30,902 nucleotides of DNA from Alistipes sp. CAG:514 (lineage in GTDB: Bacteria; Bacteroidota; Bacteroidia; Bacteroidales; UBA932), in the NCBI GenBank assembly GCA_000431015.1, contig HF985991.1, positions 1-30,902 on the forward strand. The letters run 5' to 3'. The notes beneath the pieces were generated by a model that worked only from the letters and a program-made list of their open reading frames with translations, made no database searches and was not told the DNA's origin. Made by a program: the position numbers and the translations under genes. Positions within the stretch are counted from its first letter, which is position 1; every line of letters begins with the position of its first letter. Shown one piece after another: positions 1 through 8,098 of the stretch.

Positions 1-226
1 TAAAACTTATAAAATTAACGAACTATTGTTTTAAAAGTTGTCCTTTAATAATATAATGTGGATCCATTGCCGGATAACGCAATGATCCGGTGAGCCGCTC
101 AAAAAAGAGGGGAGCGGCACCCTTCGGGGTGCGGGGATCAGGAATATGCTGGATCGCCTTCATACACACCGTTGTGCCACCGGAAGAAGCGGCACTTTTG
201 TGGAATTGGAATATGGAAACCGACCG
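1..226. other. Intergenic left edge with hairpins
   Basis: No convincing gene. The first 60 bases are very AT-rich; the rest is GC-rich. Two adjacent perfect inverted repeats are visible: GCCGCTC at 94-100 with GAGCGGC at 112-118, and GCACCC at 117-122 with GGGTGC at 127-132 around a TTCG tetraloop; they share bases, so they would be alternatives. A third, CCGGAT 70-75 with ATCCGG 85-90, lies beside them. Placed after the stop of the minus-strand gene at 227, these are likely its 3' structure or terminator, although no long U-tract is evident. An open frame at 90-437 on the plus strand runs antisense to that gene and is not called. Confidence 0.45.
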
Positions 227-604
227 CTATAGACGCAGCTTCCGCAGCGTAGGCAGGGAATGCTTAAGGATGACGGAACCGGTCAGGATCCTGGAACCCA
301 GGATTCCGATCAGGATGTCTGTCCTGCGGGTGTGTCTGCACACGTTGCCGGAAGCACCTGTGACTGTGCGTACTACCGTCTGCCCCTCGGCCGTCGGGCT
401 GGAGAGGCAAGGCGTGTTGAACTTTATGAATGAATGATCAGAATTTGCCGGATCTGAAATACTTCCGGAGGAAGCAGCGGCAGAAACCCCGATGTGAGCC
501 TTGTCCTGTGGCGAGGAAAGGAAGTTGACCCGCAGCCCGTCGCAGAAAAACGCAAGGGCGGCGAGGACAACGGAAACCAGGCATAATCTGACGAGCGACT
601 TCAT
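227..604 (-). CDS. Small exported protein of unknown function
   Basis: I do not recognise this 125-residue protein. It begins with a basic residue followed by a hydrophobic stretch (about residues 5-22) typical of a Sec signal peptide, then a Ser/Ala/Thr-rich middle with three cysteines after the signal, and a basic C-terminal tail (ends LRKLRL). No lipobox-type cysteine is clear, although a cysteine lies at about residue 21. It starts 6 bases after the stop of the methyltransferase gene, with an A/G-rich stretch (AAAAGGTAACC) just upstream, so the two are probably one operon. The signal peptide and close spacing are the main reasons for calling it; absence of a recognised domain keeps confidence moderate. 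Confidence 0.5.
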   Translation of the reverse strand: MKSLVRLCLVSVVLAALAFFCDGLRVNFLSSPQDKAHIGVSAAASSGSISDPANSDHSFIKFNTPCLSSPTAEGQTVVRTVTGASGNVCRHTRRTDILIGILGSRILTGSVILKHSLPTLRKLRL

Positions 605-610
605 GACCGG

Positions 611-1519
611 TTACCTTTTAAGTCGTACGAATATGCTCAGCGGCAGGTTCTTGCCGAACCTGTCCCTAAGTACCAGCTCACCGGATTCCAAGGAGGCGTC
701 GGCTGGAAGACCGAGAGCCTGACGGACAACGGTCTCGCCCAGGATGGCCGAAAAACCGTTGGAGTAAAGGTTCAGGACAAGGAAACTGTTTTCAGGAGCG
801 AGAATCCTCCCGACGGTCTTCATCATGTCGAAAAGGCATTCGTCCAGTTTCCATTTTTCCCCGTCCGGGCCGTGGCCGTAGGCCGGAGGATCCAGGATGA
901 TGCCTTGGTATAGATTGCCGCGTTTGGCCTCACGGTTCGCGAACTTCATCGCGTCCTCGACCACCCAACGGATGTCCCGGAGGCCGCTGCGATCCTGATT
1001 CTCATGCGCCCAGGTGACAACCTGGCGGACGGAGTCAAGGTGTGTGACATCCGCTCCGGCGCACTTGGCGGCAAGCGATGCCGCTCCCGTGTAGGCGAAC
1101 AGGTTCAGGACCTTAGGGCGTGAGCCTGTCTTCGCGGCGATGTCCGATGTCTGTCTGAATATGTAGTCCCAGTTAGCGGCCTGCTCCGGGAAGACTCCCA
1201 CGTGCTTGAAGGACGTGAGTCCGAGGCGGAGGCTGAACTTCGGGCCGCCATCATAGCGGATCCACCACTGATCCGGCATGTTCCTAAGCCTTTCCCACGT
1301 CCCGCTGTCCTCCTTCCCGGCCTTGCCGAATCCGGCTCCCGGCGTGAAGCGGGTGTGTGCGAGAGTGTTCCATTCGGCATCGCTCATGCTCTTGTCCCAC
1401 AGAGCCTTAGGCTCCGGACGGGCAAGAACATATTCACCAAACCTTTCAAGTTTGGCTCCTTTGCCGGAATCCAGAAGTTCGTAGTCCTTCCAGTTATTAG
1501 GAACATACTCGATCGTCAT
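611..1519 (-). CDS. Class I SAM-dependent methyltransferase (RlmI/RlmK-like)
   Basis: 302-residue S-adenosylmethionine-dependent methyltransferase of the type that modifies large-subunit rRNA (RlmI/RlmK-like, PF10672 group). The middle carries motif I (VLNLFAYTGAASL) for SAM binding, an acidic motif (THLDSV) and the catalytic-region motif ILDPPAYGHG. The N-terminal part with WWIRYDGG resembles the substrate-side region of these enzymes. The frame opens earlier at a TTG at 1528, but I choose the ATG at 1519: a promoter -7 box lies at 1526-1533 and would overlap the TTG. It is transcribed divergently from pgk and followed closely by the small exported protein. The exact target base is not determinable here; a protein or other RNA substrate is possible. 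Confidence 0.85.
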   Translation of the reverse strand: MTIEYVPNNWKDYELLDSGKGAKLERFGEYVLARPEPKALWDKSMSDAEWNTLAHTRFTPGAGFGKAGKEDSGTWERLRNMPDQWWIRYDGGPKFSLRLGLTSFKHVGVFPEQAANWDYIFRQTSDIAAKTGSRPKVLNLFAYTGAASLAAKCAGADVTHLDSVRQVVTWAHENQDRSGLRDIRWVVEDAMKFANREAKRGNLYQGIILDPPAYGHGPDGEKWKLDECLFDMMKTVGRILAPENSFLVLNLYSNGFSAILGETVVRQALGLPADASLESGELVLRDRFGKNLPLSIFVRLKR

Positions 1520-1525
1520 AGCGTA

Positions 1526-1533
1526 CAAATATA
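1526..1533 (-). promoter_or_regulatory. Promoter -7 box for the methyltransferase gene
   Basis: Reading the minus strand gives TATATTTG, an exact match to the Bacteroidetes -7 consensus TAnnTTTG. Only 6 bases separate it from the ATG at 1519, so the transcript would start at or next to the start codon. No good -33 TTG element was found about 20 bases upstream. Confidence 0.55.
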
Positions 1534-1619
1534 GGAAAAAGAAAGCCTATTTTGTTCTATCGGGACAGGATTTAATCGTTATAGTCTGATTGACTGATAC
1601 GTAATCCGCTGGATTTTAC

Positions 1620-1627
1620 TATATTTG
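1620..1627 (+). promoter_or_regulatory. Promoter -7 box for pgk
   Basis: TATATTTG matches the Bacteroidetes TAnnTTTG -7 element and lies 38 bases before the pgk ATG. A -33 partner at the usual 19-21 base spacing is not convincing. It forms a divergent promoter region with the box at 1526-1533. Confidence 0.65.
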
Positions 1628-1665
1628 CGCTCGGAATTTGTAAGATTTTACTAAAACAACAAGTT

Positions 1666-2919
1666 ATGCAACAGCACATTGACACCTACGATTTCAAAGG
1701 CAAAAAGGCTATCGTGAGAGTGGACTTCAACGTTCCGCTCGATGAAAACTTCAACATCACTGATGACACCCGCATCCGCGCGGCTCTCCCTACGCTCAAG
1801 AAAGTGCTTGCCGAAGGTGGCTCCCTCATCCTCATGTCCCATCTCGGACGTCCGAAGGGAGTTGACCCTAAGTTCTCCCTCAAACATATTCTCGCCCACG
1901 TCTCCGAGTGCCTCGGAGTTCCGGTGCAGTTCGCCGAGGACTGCCAGAAGGCTGACGCTCAGGCCGCCGCCCTCAAGCCGGGTGAGGTGCTGATGCTTGA
2001 GAACCTGCGTTTCTACGCCGAGGAAGAGGGCAAGCCGAGAGGACTCGCCGCCGATGCTACCGATGAGGAGAAGGCCGAGGCTAAGAAGGCTGTCAAGGCA
2101 AGCCAGAAGGAATTCGTGAAGAAGCTGGCTTCCTACGCTGACTGCTACATCAACGACGCTTTCGGCACGGCTCACAGGGCTCACGCCTCGACCGCGCTGA
2201 TCGCCGCCTATTTCCCGAATGACAAGATGTTCGGCTACCTGATGGAGAAAGAGGTCAAGGCCATCGAGAACGTTCTGAAGAACGCCCAGCGTCCTTTCAC
2301 CGCCATCATCGGAGGTTCGAAGGTCTCCAGCAAGCTTGGGGTGATCAAGAATCTGCTTGACAAGGTTGACAACCTGATCATCGGCGGAGGAATGGGCTAC
2401 ACCTTCATCAAGGCCCAGGGCGGCCACATCGGAAAGTCTCTCCATGAGGACGAGCTTATGCCGGACGCTCTTGAGATTATGAAAGAGGCTAAGGAGAAGG
2501 GTGTAAATCTTTCACTTTCAGTCGCTACGGTTTCAGGCCAGGAGTTCAGCGACGACACTCCTCGCAAGACATTCGACATATTCAACATTCCTGATGACTG
2601 GGAGGGAATGGACGCTTCCGACGCTTCGCTTGAGAACTGGAGGAAGATCATCCTCGCTTCCAAGACCATCCTTTGGAACGGCCCTGTCGGAGTGTTCGAG
2701 CTTCCTAACTTCGCCCACGGTACCGAGAAGATCGCCGAGTTCGTGGCCGAGGCCACCCAGAACGGTGCCTACTCTCTCGTAGGTGGCGGCGACTCAGTGG
2801 CAGCCGTGACAAAGCTCGGCTTCGCCGACAAGGTAAGTTATGTCTCCACGGGTGGCGGCGCAATGCTTGAGGCCATCGAGGGCAAGGATCTTCCTGGCAT
2901 CGCCGCTATCCGCGACTAG
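1666..2919 (+). CDS. pgk: Phosphoglycerate kinase
   Basis: 417-residue cytosolic glycolytic enzyme converting 1,3-bisphosphoglycerate and ADP to 3-phosphoglycerate and ATP. Length is normal for bacterial Pgk. Visible signatures are RVDFNVPL (residues 18-25), SHLGRPKG (58-65), the substrate-binding histidine region TAHRAHAST, IIGGSKVSSK in the hinge region, ILWNGPVGVFE, and the C-terminal nucleotide-binding GGGDSVAA. The ATG at 1666 is preceded by an A-rich leader and a TATATTTG promoter box at 1620. It is followed by a terminator-like hairpin, so it is probably transcribed alone. Codons strongly favour C/G-ending forms, as expected for a highly expressed gene here. Confidence 0.98.
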   Translation: MQQHIDTYDFKGKKAIVRVDFNVPLDENFNITDDTRIRAALPTLKKVLAEGGSLILMSHLGRPKGVDPKFSLKHILAHVSECLGVPVQFAEDCQKADAQAAALKPGEVLMLENLRFYAEEEGKPRGLAADATDEEKAEAKKAVKASQKEFVKKLASYADCYINDAFGTAHRAHASTALIAAYFPNDKMFGYLMEKEVKAIENVLKNAQRPFTAIIGGSKVSSKLGVIKNLLDKVDNLIIGGGMGYTFIKAQGGHIGKSLHEDELMPDALEIMKEAKEKGVNLSLSVATVSGQEFSDDTPRKTFDIFNIPDDWEGMDASDASLENWRKIILASKTILWNGPVGVFELPNFAHGTEKIAEFVAEATQNGAYSLVGGGDSVAAVTKLGFADKVSYVSTGGGAMLEAIEGKDLPGIAAIRD

Positions 2920-2935
2920 CCGGGGCGCGACCGTC

Positions 2936-2972
2936 ACGCCCCTTCCTCTAAATTTCTCGGGCGAAGGGGCGT
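2936..2972 (+). terminator. Terminator-like hairpin after pgk
   Basis: A perfect 10-bp inverted repeat, ACGCCCCTTC (2936-2945) and GAAGGGGCGT (2963-2972), separated by 17 bases, starts 17 bases after the pgk stop. A strong U-tract is lacking (AAGAATCG follows), so termination is likely but not certain. Strand is assigned by position. Confidence 0.6.
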
Positions 2973-2991
2973 AAGAATCGCAGATTTTATG

Positions 2992-2999
2992 TAAGTTTG
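2992..2999 (+). promoter_or_regulatory. Promoter -7 box for lgt
   Basis: TAAGTTTG matches TAnnTTTG exactly, 22 bases before the lgt ATG and just after the pgk terminator-like hairpin. No clear -33 element was seen. Confidence 0.6.
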
Positions 3000-3021
3000 T
3001 ACGAAAAGTGATTTTTAGGTT

Positions 3022-3906
3022 ATGGATCTTCTGTTCGTACATTGGAATATGAATCCGGAGATATTCAGGATTGGATCGTTCGCCGTAAGGTGGTATGGTC
3101 TCCTGTTTGTTTCCGGTTTCGTTCTTGGCTACTGGATGTTCGCGAGGTTCTTCAAGAGGGAAAAGGTCAACGAGGCCCTTCTTGATCCGCTTCTGTACAC
3201 ATTGCTGATCGGTACTCTTGTGGGAGCCCGTCTCGGGCACTGCATATTCTATCAGCCGGACTATTATTTCGGCTCCTGGAAAGGTTTCCTTGAGATCTTC
3301 GCCGTCTGGCACGGAGGACTCGCCAGCCACGGGGGGGCGCTGATGCTGCTCCTGTGCATGTGGTGGTTCGCGGGCAGGTACGGGAAGAAGAACCACATCG
3401 ATTTCCTGTGGATTCTTGACCATCTGGCGATCGCCGTGGCGTTCGCGGCGACTTTCATCAGACTTGGAAATCTTTGTAATTCAGAGATCTATGGCGATGT
3501 GACAAACCTTCCTTGGGGGTTCGTCTTTGAGCGCAGGGGGGAGACCGAGCCGAAGCATCCGACCCAGATCTACGAGGCGCTGAGCTATCTGGTCCTCGGT
3601 GTCGGGCTGTTGTGGCTCTATGTCAAGAAGCTGGACAAGATGTACAGGGGTTCCTTCATAGGAATATTCTTCATCGTCTGCTTCGGGATGCGTTTCCTCA
3701 TAGAGTTCATCAAGGAGCCGCAGGTGGATTTCGAGAACGCGATGGTTCTGGACATGGGACAGTGGCTGAGCATTCCGTTTGTCCTTCTGGGCATCGGACT
3801 CCTGGTCTATTCCTATAAGAAGAAGATTCCCGCCGCCGCTGTCATCCCCGCCGCCAAGCCCCAAAAGTCCGAGCCCACCCACTACGCCAAGAGCCTTAAC
3901 GGATAA
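3022..3906 (+). CDS. lgt: Prolipoprotein diacylglyceryl transferase
   Basis: 294-residue inner-membrane enzyme that moves diacylglycerol from phosphatidylglycerol to the lipobox cysteine of prolipoproteins, the first step of lipoprotein maturation. Multiple hydrophobic segments are visible. Family motifs are present: FAVRWYGL (20-27), GARLGH (68-73), HGGLASHGG (97-105) containing the conserved His, and RLGNLCNSEIYG (147-158) with the conserved Arg, Asn and Glu. A basic, alanine- and proline-rich tail follows the last membrane segment. The gene ends 3 bases before the HAD gene start, indicating cotranscription. Its function fits the many lipoproteins encoded nearby (efflux adaptor, SusD, surface glycan-binding proteins, GldH). 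Confidence 0.97.
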   Translation: MDLLFVHWNMNPEIFRIGSFAVRWYGLLFVSGFVLGYWMFARFFKREKVNEALLDPLLYTLLIGTLVGARLGHCIFYQPDYYFGSWKGFLEIFAVWHGGLASHGGALMLLLCMWWFAGRYGKKNHIDFLWILDHLAIAVAFAATFIRLGNLCNSEIYGDVTNLPWGFVFERRGETEPKHPTQIYEALSYLVLGVGLLWLYVKKLDKMYRGSFIGIFFIVCFGMRFLIEFIKEPQVDFENAMVLDMGQWLSIPFVLLGIGLLVYSYKKKIPAAAVIPAAKPQKSEPTHYAKSLNG

Positions 3907-3909
3907 TTT

Positions 3910-4686
3910 ATGGTAAAGGCAATTTTTTTTGATATAGACGGCACCCTCGTGAGTTTCACGACTCACCGGATGTCCGAGAATCTTAAGGAGAGACTTCATG
4001 AGCTTCAGGCCAAGGGCGTGAAGCTTTTCATTTCAAGTGGACGGGCGAGGCTGGTGATGAACAATCTGGACGGCTTTCCGTTCGACGGCTATGTGGCGAT
4101 GAACGGGGCGGAGACGACTCTTGACGGGGAAGTGATTGACAGTCACCCGCTTCCTGAGGCGACTTCCCTTCAGGTGGCCGAAATCGCTGAGCGGGAGAAG
4201 GTGTCCTGCTGGGTGTTCGCCGACAACGTGGCGGGGATCAACCATGCAAGCCCGCAGGCGATGGAGATCGCAGAGATGATCAACCTGCGCCCGCCTTGCT
4301 TCCTTGACCTCCAGCAGGTCGCGGAGAATCACACGGTCTATGAATATACCATATTCTTTGATGACGAACAGGCGCGAAGGCTGCTTTATCCGGTGCTGAA
4401 GAATGTCTCCTACACCCGCTGGCACCCTTATTTTCTGGACATTGTCCCGGAAGGCCTGTCAAAATCCTACGGCGCGGCGCGCATCCTTGAGCGCATCGGC
4501 GTGACACGCGAGGAGTGCATGGCGTTCGGCGACGGAGGCAACGACATCCCGATCATTGAATATGCCGGGATCGGTGTCGCGATGGGCAATGCCACCGACG
4601 ATGTGAAGGCCGCCGCAGACTATGTCACTGACACTGTCGATGAGGATGGAATTGTCACCGCGCTTCAGCATTTTGGCGTACTATAG
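3910..4686 (+). CDS. Cof-type HAD-superfamily phosphatase
   Basis: 258-residue cytosolic HAD hydrolase of the Cof/YidA type. Motif I is FFDIDGT with the nucleophile Asp8 and general acid Asp10; motif II is ISSGR (41-45); the motif III lysine is in GLSKSYG (around 185); motif IV is GDGGND (207-212). The segment between about 80 and 180 forms the C2-type cap. Members dephosphorylate sugar phosphates, pyridoxal phosphate or FMN; the substrate cannot be told from sequence. It starts 3 bases after lgt and is followed by an intrinsic terminator at 4753-4790. Confidence 0.92.
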   Translation: MVKAIFFDIDGTLVSFTTHRMSENLKERLHELQAKGVKLFISSGRARLVMNNLDGFPFDGYVAMNGAETTLDGEVIDSHPLPEATSLQVAEIAEREKVSCWVFADNVAGINHASPQAMEIAEMINLRPPCFLDLQQVAENHTVYEYTIFFDDEQARRLLYPVLKNVSYTRWHPYFLDIVPEGLSKSYGAARILERIGVTREECMAFGDGGNDIPIIEYAGIGVAMGNATDDVKAAADYVTDTVDEDGIVTALQHFGVL

Positions 4687-4752
4687 GAAACTTGGAAAAT
4701 ATTTAAGTTTTTCGGTGCATCGTTTTATTTTATTGAAAATAAATCATTTGGT

Positions 4753-4790
4753 TAATCCGCTGCTTTTTAGGTGGCGGATTATTTTATTAT
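4753..4790 (+). terminator. Intrinsic terminator after lgt-HAD operon
   Basis: AATCCGC (4754-4760) pairs with GCGGATT (4774-4780), extended by one G-U pair, and is followed directly by ATTTTATTAT. This is a standard hairpin plus U-rich tract and separates the lgt-HAD operon from the efflux locus. Confidence 0.75.
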
Positions 4791-4856
4791 ATTGCTTGAA
4801 AAAATGACGGTTTTTGCATAGCATTTGCAGAATGGCTTGGCGCAATTATAGAGATT

Positions 4857-5486
4857 ATGGCTGAATTGACAAAGGAAACGATAATGATGACGGCGAACGG
4901 ACTCTTCTCAAAGGATGGGGTCCGCGAGGTGTCCATCGATGACATCTGCCGCAAGCTCTGCATCTCCAAGAAGACATTCTACCAGTACTACGCCCAGAAG
5001 GAGGATCTTGTCGCCGACGTGGTGACCTACAATGTCGAGAGGAAGAAGGATGAGTTCGAGAGGATGGTCGAAGGCAAGAACGCCGTTCAGGTGCTTAAGG
5101 CCATGTTCGCCCTCATAGGCAGGAAAAAGACCATGGACAAGGACAAGAGGATGGTCAAGGACATCATGAAATACTATCCTGAGACCTTCATCAAGCACGC
5201 CGAGGATTGCTCCAAGGCACTTCACAACTTCTTTGTGGATTTTTTCGACACCGGAAGGAAGGAGGGACTCATCCGTTCCGACATGGACGTTGAGGGGGTG
5301 CAGCTGCTGATCTACATCATGCACGAGGGCATGGCCGAGTACCTTGACGGCGGCCACCGCATCGAGGGAAAGAGGGTCTCGTTCAAGTCGCTCTCCGCGG
5401 CCTTCGAGGACATCGTGACAAGGGTGCTGCTCACGCCGAAGGGTTTTGAGGAATATTCATCAATGGATAATTGTAAAAATAGTTAG
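4857..5486 (+). CDS. TetR/AcrR-type transcriptional regulator
   Basis: 209-residue DNA-binding regulator. The N-terminal helix-turn-helix domain spans about residues 6-54; VSIDDICRKLCISKKTFYQYYAQKEDLV is the standard TetR recognition-helix region. The remainder is helical and would be the ligand-binding and dimer domain; it is divergent, so the ligand cannot be inferred. It is the first gene of the efflux cluster, co-oriented and only 6 bases before the TolC-like gene, so it probably represses its own operon and is released by pump substrates. Two TTTGCA repeats at 4813-4818 and 4824-4829 lie upstream and could be part of an operator. The start at 4857 gives the usual short N-terminus before the HTH. 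Confidence 0.92.
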   Translation: MAELTKETIMMTANGLFSKDGVREVSIDDICRKLCISKKTFYQYYAQKEDLVADVVTYNVERKKDEFERMVEGKNAVQVLKAMFALIGRKKTMDKDKRMVKDIMKYYPETFIKHAEDCSKALHNFFVDFFDTGRKEGLIRSDMDVEGVQLLIYIMHEGMAEYLDGGHRIEGKRVSFKSLSAAFEDIVTRVLLTPKGFEEYSSMDNCKNS

Positions 5487-5492
5487 TATAGT

Positions 5493-7028
5493 ATGAAAAA
5501 CAGATTGAAGTATCTAGTTCTGACCGCCGCGGCCCTGCCGCTTGCTCTGGCAGCGCAGGCCCAGTACCGGAATGACACCATCCCGAAGGAGTCGCCCAAG
5601 GACACCTCGCTGGTGACCCTGACCTTGAACGACGCCCTTCAGATCGCCTTGAGCGAGAATGTCGCCGTGAAGGTGGCAGACAAGGAGATCCAGCGTACGG
5701 AATATGCCAAGAAAGGCACCTACGCCTCCCTGTTCCCGCAGATCAACGCTTCGGGAGCCTATCAGAGGACTATCAAGAAACAGGTTATGTATATGGACTC
5801 GGACAGCGGTTCGGACGAGGAGGGCGGAGGCGGAATGGGCTTCCTGAGCTCTCTGGGTCCATACTTCATGCGCATCAATGAGCTTTCCGCCAAGGCCGGG
5901 ATGGATCCGGTGAAGATTGAGCAGACGGAAGGCGGTTCCGGCAGCGGCGGATTCGCCGTAGGCCGCTGGAACACCTACAACTACGGTGTGTCGGCCTCGA
6001 TGCCGATCGTCAACGCCCAGCTTTGGGAGAGCCTGAAGATCTCCGGCCAGAGCGTGGATCTCGCCGTGGAGAAGGCCCGTTCCTCAAGGCTGGACATGGT
6101 TACACAGGTGAAGCAGGCCTACTACTCCGTCCTGCTCGCCAAGGAGGCGTTCAACGTTTACAAGGATGTCTACGAGAACGCGGTTGACAACTTCGCCCAG
6201 ACCGAGAGGCGCTACAACGCGCAGAAAGCCTCCGAGCTTGAATATACAAGGGCAAAATCAACGGTGGCCGCCGCCATCCCTGACGTCTACAATGCCGAAA
6301 GTTCGGTGATTCTCGCCCTCTGGCAGCTCAAGGCCGTGATGGGAGTGGATCTTGACAGGAACATCGACGTGTCCGGCTCTCTGGAGGACTTCTCCAAGGA
6401 GATGTTCAGGGACATCAACGAGAACAGCGACCCATCCTTGGAGTACAACACCACCCTTCGCCAGCTTGAGATCCAGGCCGAGCAGCTTGCCTCGACAGTC
6501 CGCATGCAGAAGGCCGCCTATCTTCCGAGCATAGCCGCGAACTTCTCGTACAGCATGATCGCGATGACCAACGACTTCAAGTTCAGCGAGTACCAGTGGT
6601 CTCCTTACTCCTATGTGGGTGTCAGCATCTCCATTCCGATCTTCTCCGGCGGAAAGCGCCACAATGACGTGCGCCAGACCAAGGTGCAGGCCGCCCAGCT
6701 CGACCTCCAGAGGATAGAGACCGAGCGCCAGCTCAAGATCGCCATCCGCCAGTACCTCAACACTATGGAGACGAACATGAAGAGTTTCAACTCCGCCAAC
6801 GAGGCCGTGGCCCTCGCCCGGAAGGCCTACGACATCGCCGCCAAGTCCTACAAGGTCGGCAAGAGCACGATCACGGAACTAAATGACGCTCAGCTGACCT
6901 TGACTCAGGCCAGTCTGGCCCAGTCGCAGGCTGTCTATAATTTCGTGGTGGCGAAGTCCAACCTCGAGAAGACCCTCGGCTACGATTTCATCGACGAGAA
7001 GGGTGAAATCGACCTTGAGAATATGTAA
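5493..7028 (+). CDS. TolC-family outer membrane efflux channel
   Basis: 511-residue outer membrane factor of a tripartite efflux pump. A Sec signal peptide occupies about residues 1-24 (ending AAQAQ). Two homologous outer-membrane efflux (OEP) repeats follow: LTLNDALQIALSENVAVK near 43-60 opens the first, and the second half contains YSYVGVSISIPIFSGGKRHNDVRQ, a typical strand-plus-helix signature. Long alpha-helical coiled stretches rich in Ala, Gln and Glu form the periplasmic tunnel. An acidic/glycine-rich insertion at about residues 101-158 makes the protein longer than the usual 430-470 residues. It lies between the TetR gene and the adaptor gene (20-base gap). Confidence 0.95.
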   Translation: MKNRLKYLVLTAAALPLALAAQAQYRNDTIPKESPKDTSLVTLTLNDALQIALSENVAVKVADKEIQRTEYAKKGTYASLFPQINASGAYQRTIKKQVMYMDSDSGSDEEGGGGMGFLSSLGPYFMRINELSAKAGMDPVKIEQTEGGSGSGGFAVGRWNTYNYGVSASMPIVNAQLWESLKISGQSVDLAVEKARSSRLDMVTQVKQAYYSVLLAKEAFNVYKDVYENAVDNFAQTERRYNAQKASELEYTRAKSTVAAAIPDVYNAESSVILALWQLKAVMGVDLDRNIDVSGSLEDFSKEMFRDINENSDPSLEYNTTLRQLEIQAEQLASTVRMQKAAYLPSIAANFSYSMIAMTNDFKFSEYQWSPYSYVGVSISIPIFSGGKRHNDVRQTKVQAAQLDLQRIETERQLKIAIRQYLNTMETNMKSFNSANEAVALARKAYDIAAKSYKVGKSTITELNDAQLTLTQASLAQSQAVYNFVVAKSNLEKTLGYDFIDEKGEIDLENM

Positions 7029-7048
7029 AAAATAAAAACATCAAGAAT

Positions 7049-8086
7049 ATGAACAAGACAATCAGGACTATGATTTTCGCCTCGGCCACCGTTCTTATGG
7101 CCGCTTGCGGAAACGGCAGGAAGGCAGACAACGCCGGGGCTTCCGCCCAGGTTGAGGAAAGGGCTACCTTGATCTCGACGGCGGTTGCCACAAGGCAGGA
7201 AGTGCCCCAGACGGAGGTATATTCAACGACCGTCCAGGCGTTCGCCATCAACAACATCGCCCCTCAGACAGGCGGCAGGATCAAGAGCATCAAGGTGGAT
7301 GTGGGCAGTTTTGTGGAGAGGAACCAGCTCCTCGCGGAGATGGACGCCGCGCAGCTTGACCAGGCGAGGCTCAAGCTTGTCAACGATTCGACCGAGCTCA
7401 GCCGCCTGAGAAGCCTCTATGAGGAGGGTGGCGTGTCAAAGTCTGATTTCGACGCCGCCGAGATGGCGTGGAAGGTCAGCCGCAGATCCTACAACAACCT
7501 GCTTGAGAACACCTTGCTCCGTTCCCCTATCAGCGGTGTAGTCACCGCGAGGAACTACGACCAGGGTGACCTCTACTCCGGCCAGGCGATCTTCGTCGTC
7601 CAGCAGATCACTCCTGTGAAGCTTCTGGTCGGCATCTCCGAGTCCGACTACACCAAGGTCAAGAAGGGCGACCAGGTGGAGATCACTGCTGACGCCATCC
7701 CTGGCAGGACATTCACGGGAAAGGTCAACAAGGTCTATCCTACCATCGATCCGACAAATCACACATTCACGACCGAGGTTCTGGTGGGCAACACCGACAG
7801 GACGCTGCGTCCGGGGATGTTCGCGAGGGCGAAGGTCGAGTTCGGTGTCAACAACAGCATCGTTGTTCCGGACGAGGCGGTCGTCAAGATGCAGGGCTCC
7901 GGCCAGAGAAGCGTCTATGTCGTCGGCTCCGACAGCACAGTGAACAGCGTCATCGTGAAGATCGGACGCCATTTCGACAGGTACTATGAGATCCTCGAAG
8001 GTCTGAATGATGGCGATGTCGTCGCCACGAAGGGAAGCTCCAGCCTGAAGGACGGAGCCAAGGTCGAGATCTCAAAGAACAACTAA
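7049..8086 (+). CDS. RND efflux periplasmic adaptor lipoprotein
   Basis: 345-residue membrane fusion protein (AcrA/MexA type) that links the inner-membrane pump to the TolC-like channel. The signal peptide ends in a lipobox (VLMAAC, Cys20), so it is lipid-anchored on the periplasmic face. In order: barrel-sandwich/lipoyl half-motif IAPQTGGRIKSIKVDVGSFV, a short helical hairpin (about residues 105-145), the second lipoyl half LRSPISGVVTARNYDQGDLY, a beta-barrel domain with GRTFTGKVNKVYPTIDPTNHTF, and the membrane-proximal domain. The pump gene follows after 12 bases. Confidence 0.96.
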   Translation: MNKTIRTMIFASATVLMAACGNGRKADNAGASAQVEERATLISTAVATRQEVPQTEVYSTTVQAFAINNIAPQTGGRIKSIKVDVGSFVERNQLLAEMDAAQLDQARLKLVNDSTELSRLRSLYEEGGVSKSDFDAAEMAWKVSRRSYNNLLENTLLRSPISGVVTARNYDQGDLYSGQAIFVVQQITPVKLLVGISESDYTKVKKGDQVEITADAIPGRTFTGKVNKVYPTIDPTNHTFTTEVLVGNTDRTLRPGMFARAKVEFGVNNSIVVPDEAVVKMQGSGQRSVYVVGSDSTVNSVIVKIGRHFDRYYEILEGLNDGDVVATKGSSSLKDGAKVEISKNN

Positions 8087-8098
8087 AGAATCTGAACT

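Noticed and set aside
90..437. 115-codon open frame on the plus strand
   Set aside because: It overlaps the hairpins and the signal-peptide gene on the other strand, and its product has no domain or export signal.
1651..2445. 264-codon open frame on the minus strand
   Set aside because: It is antisense to pgk, which is unmistakable; the frame arises from the codon bias of pgk.
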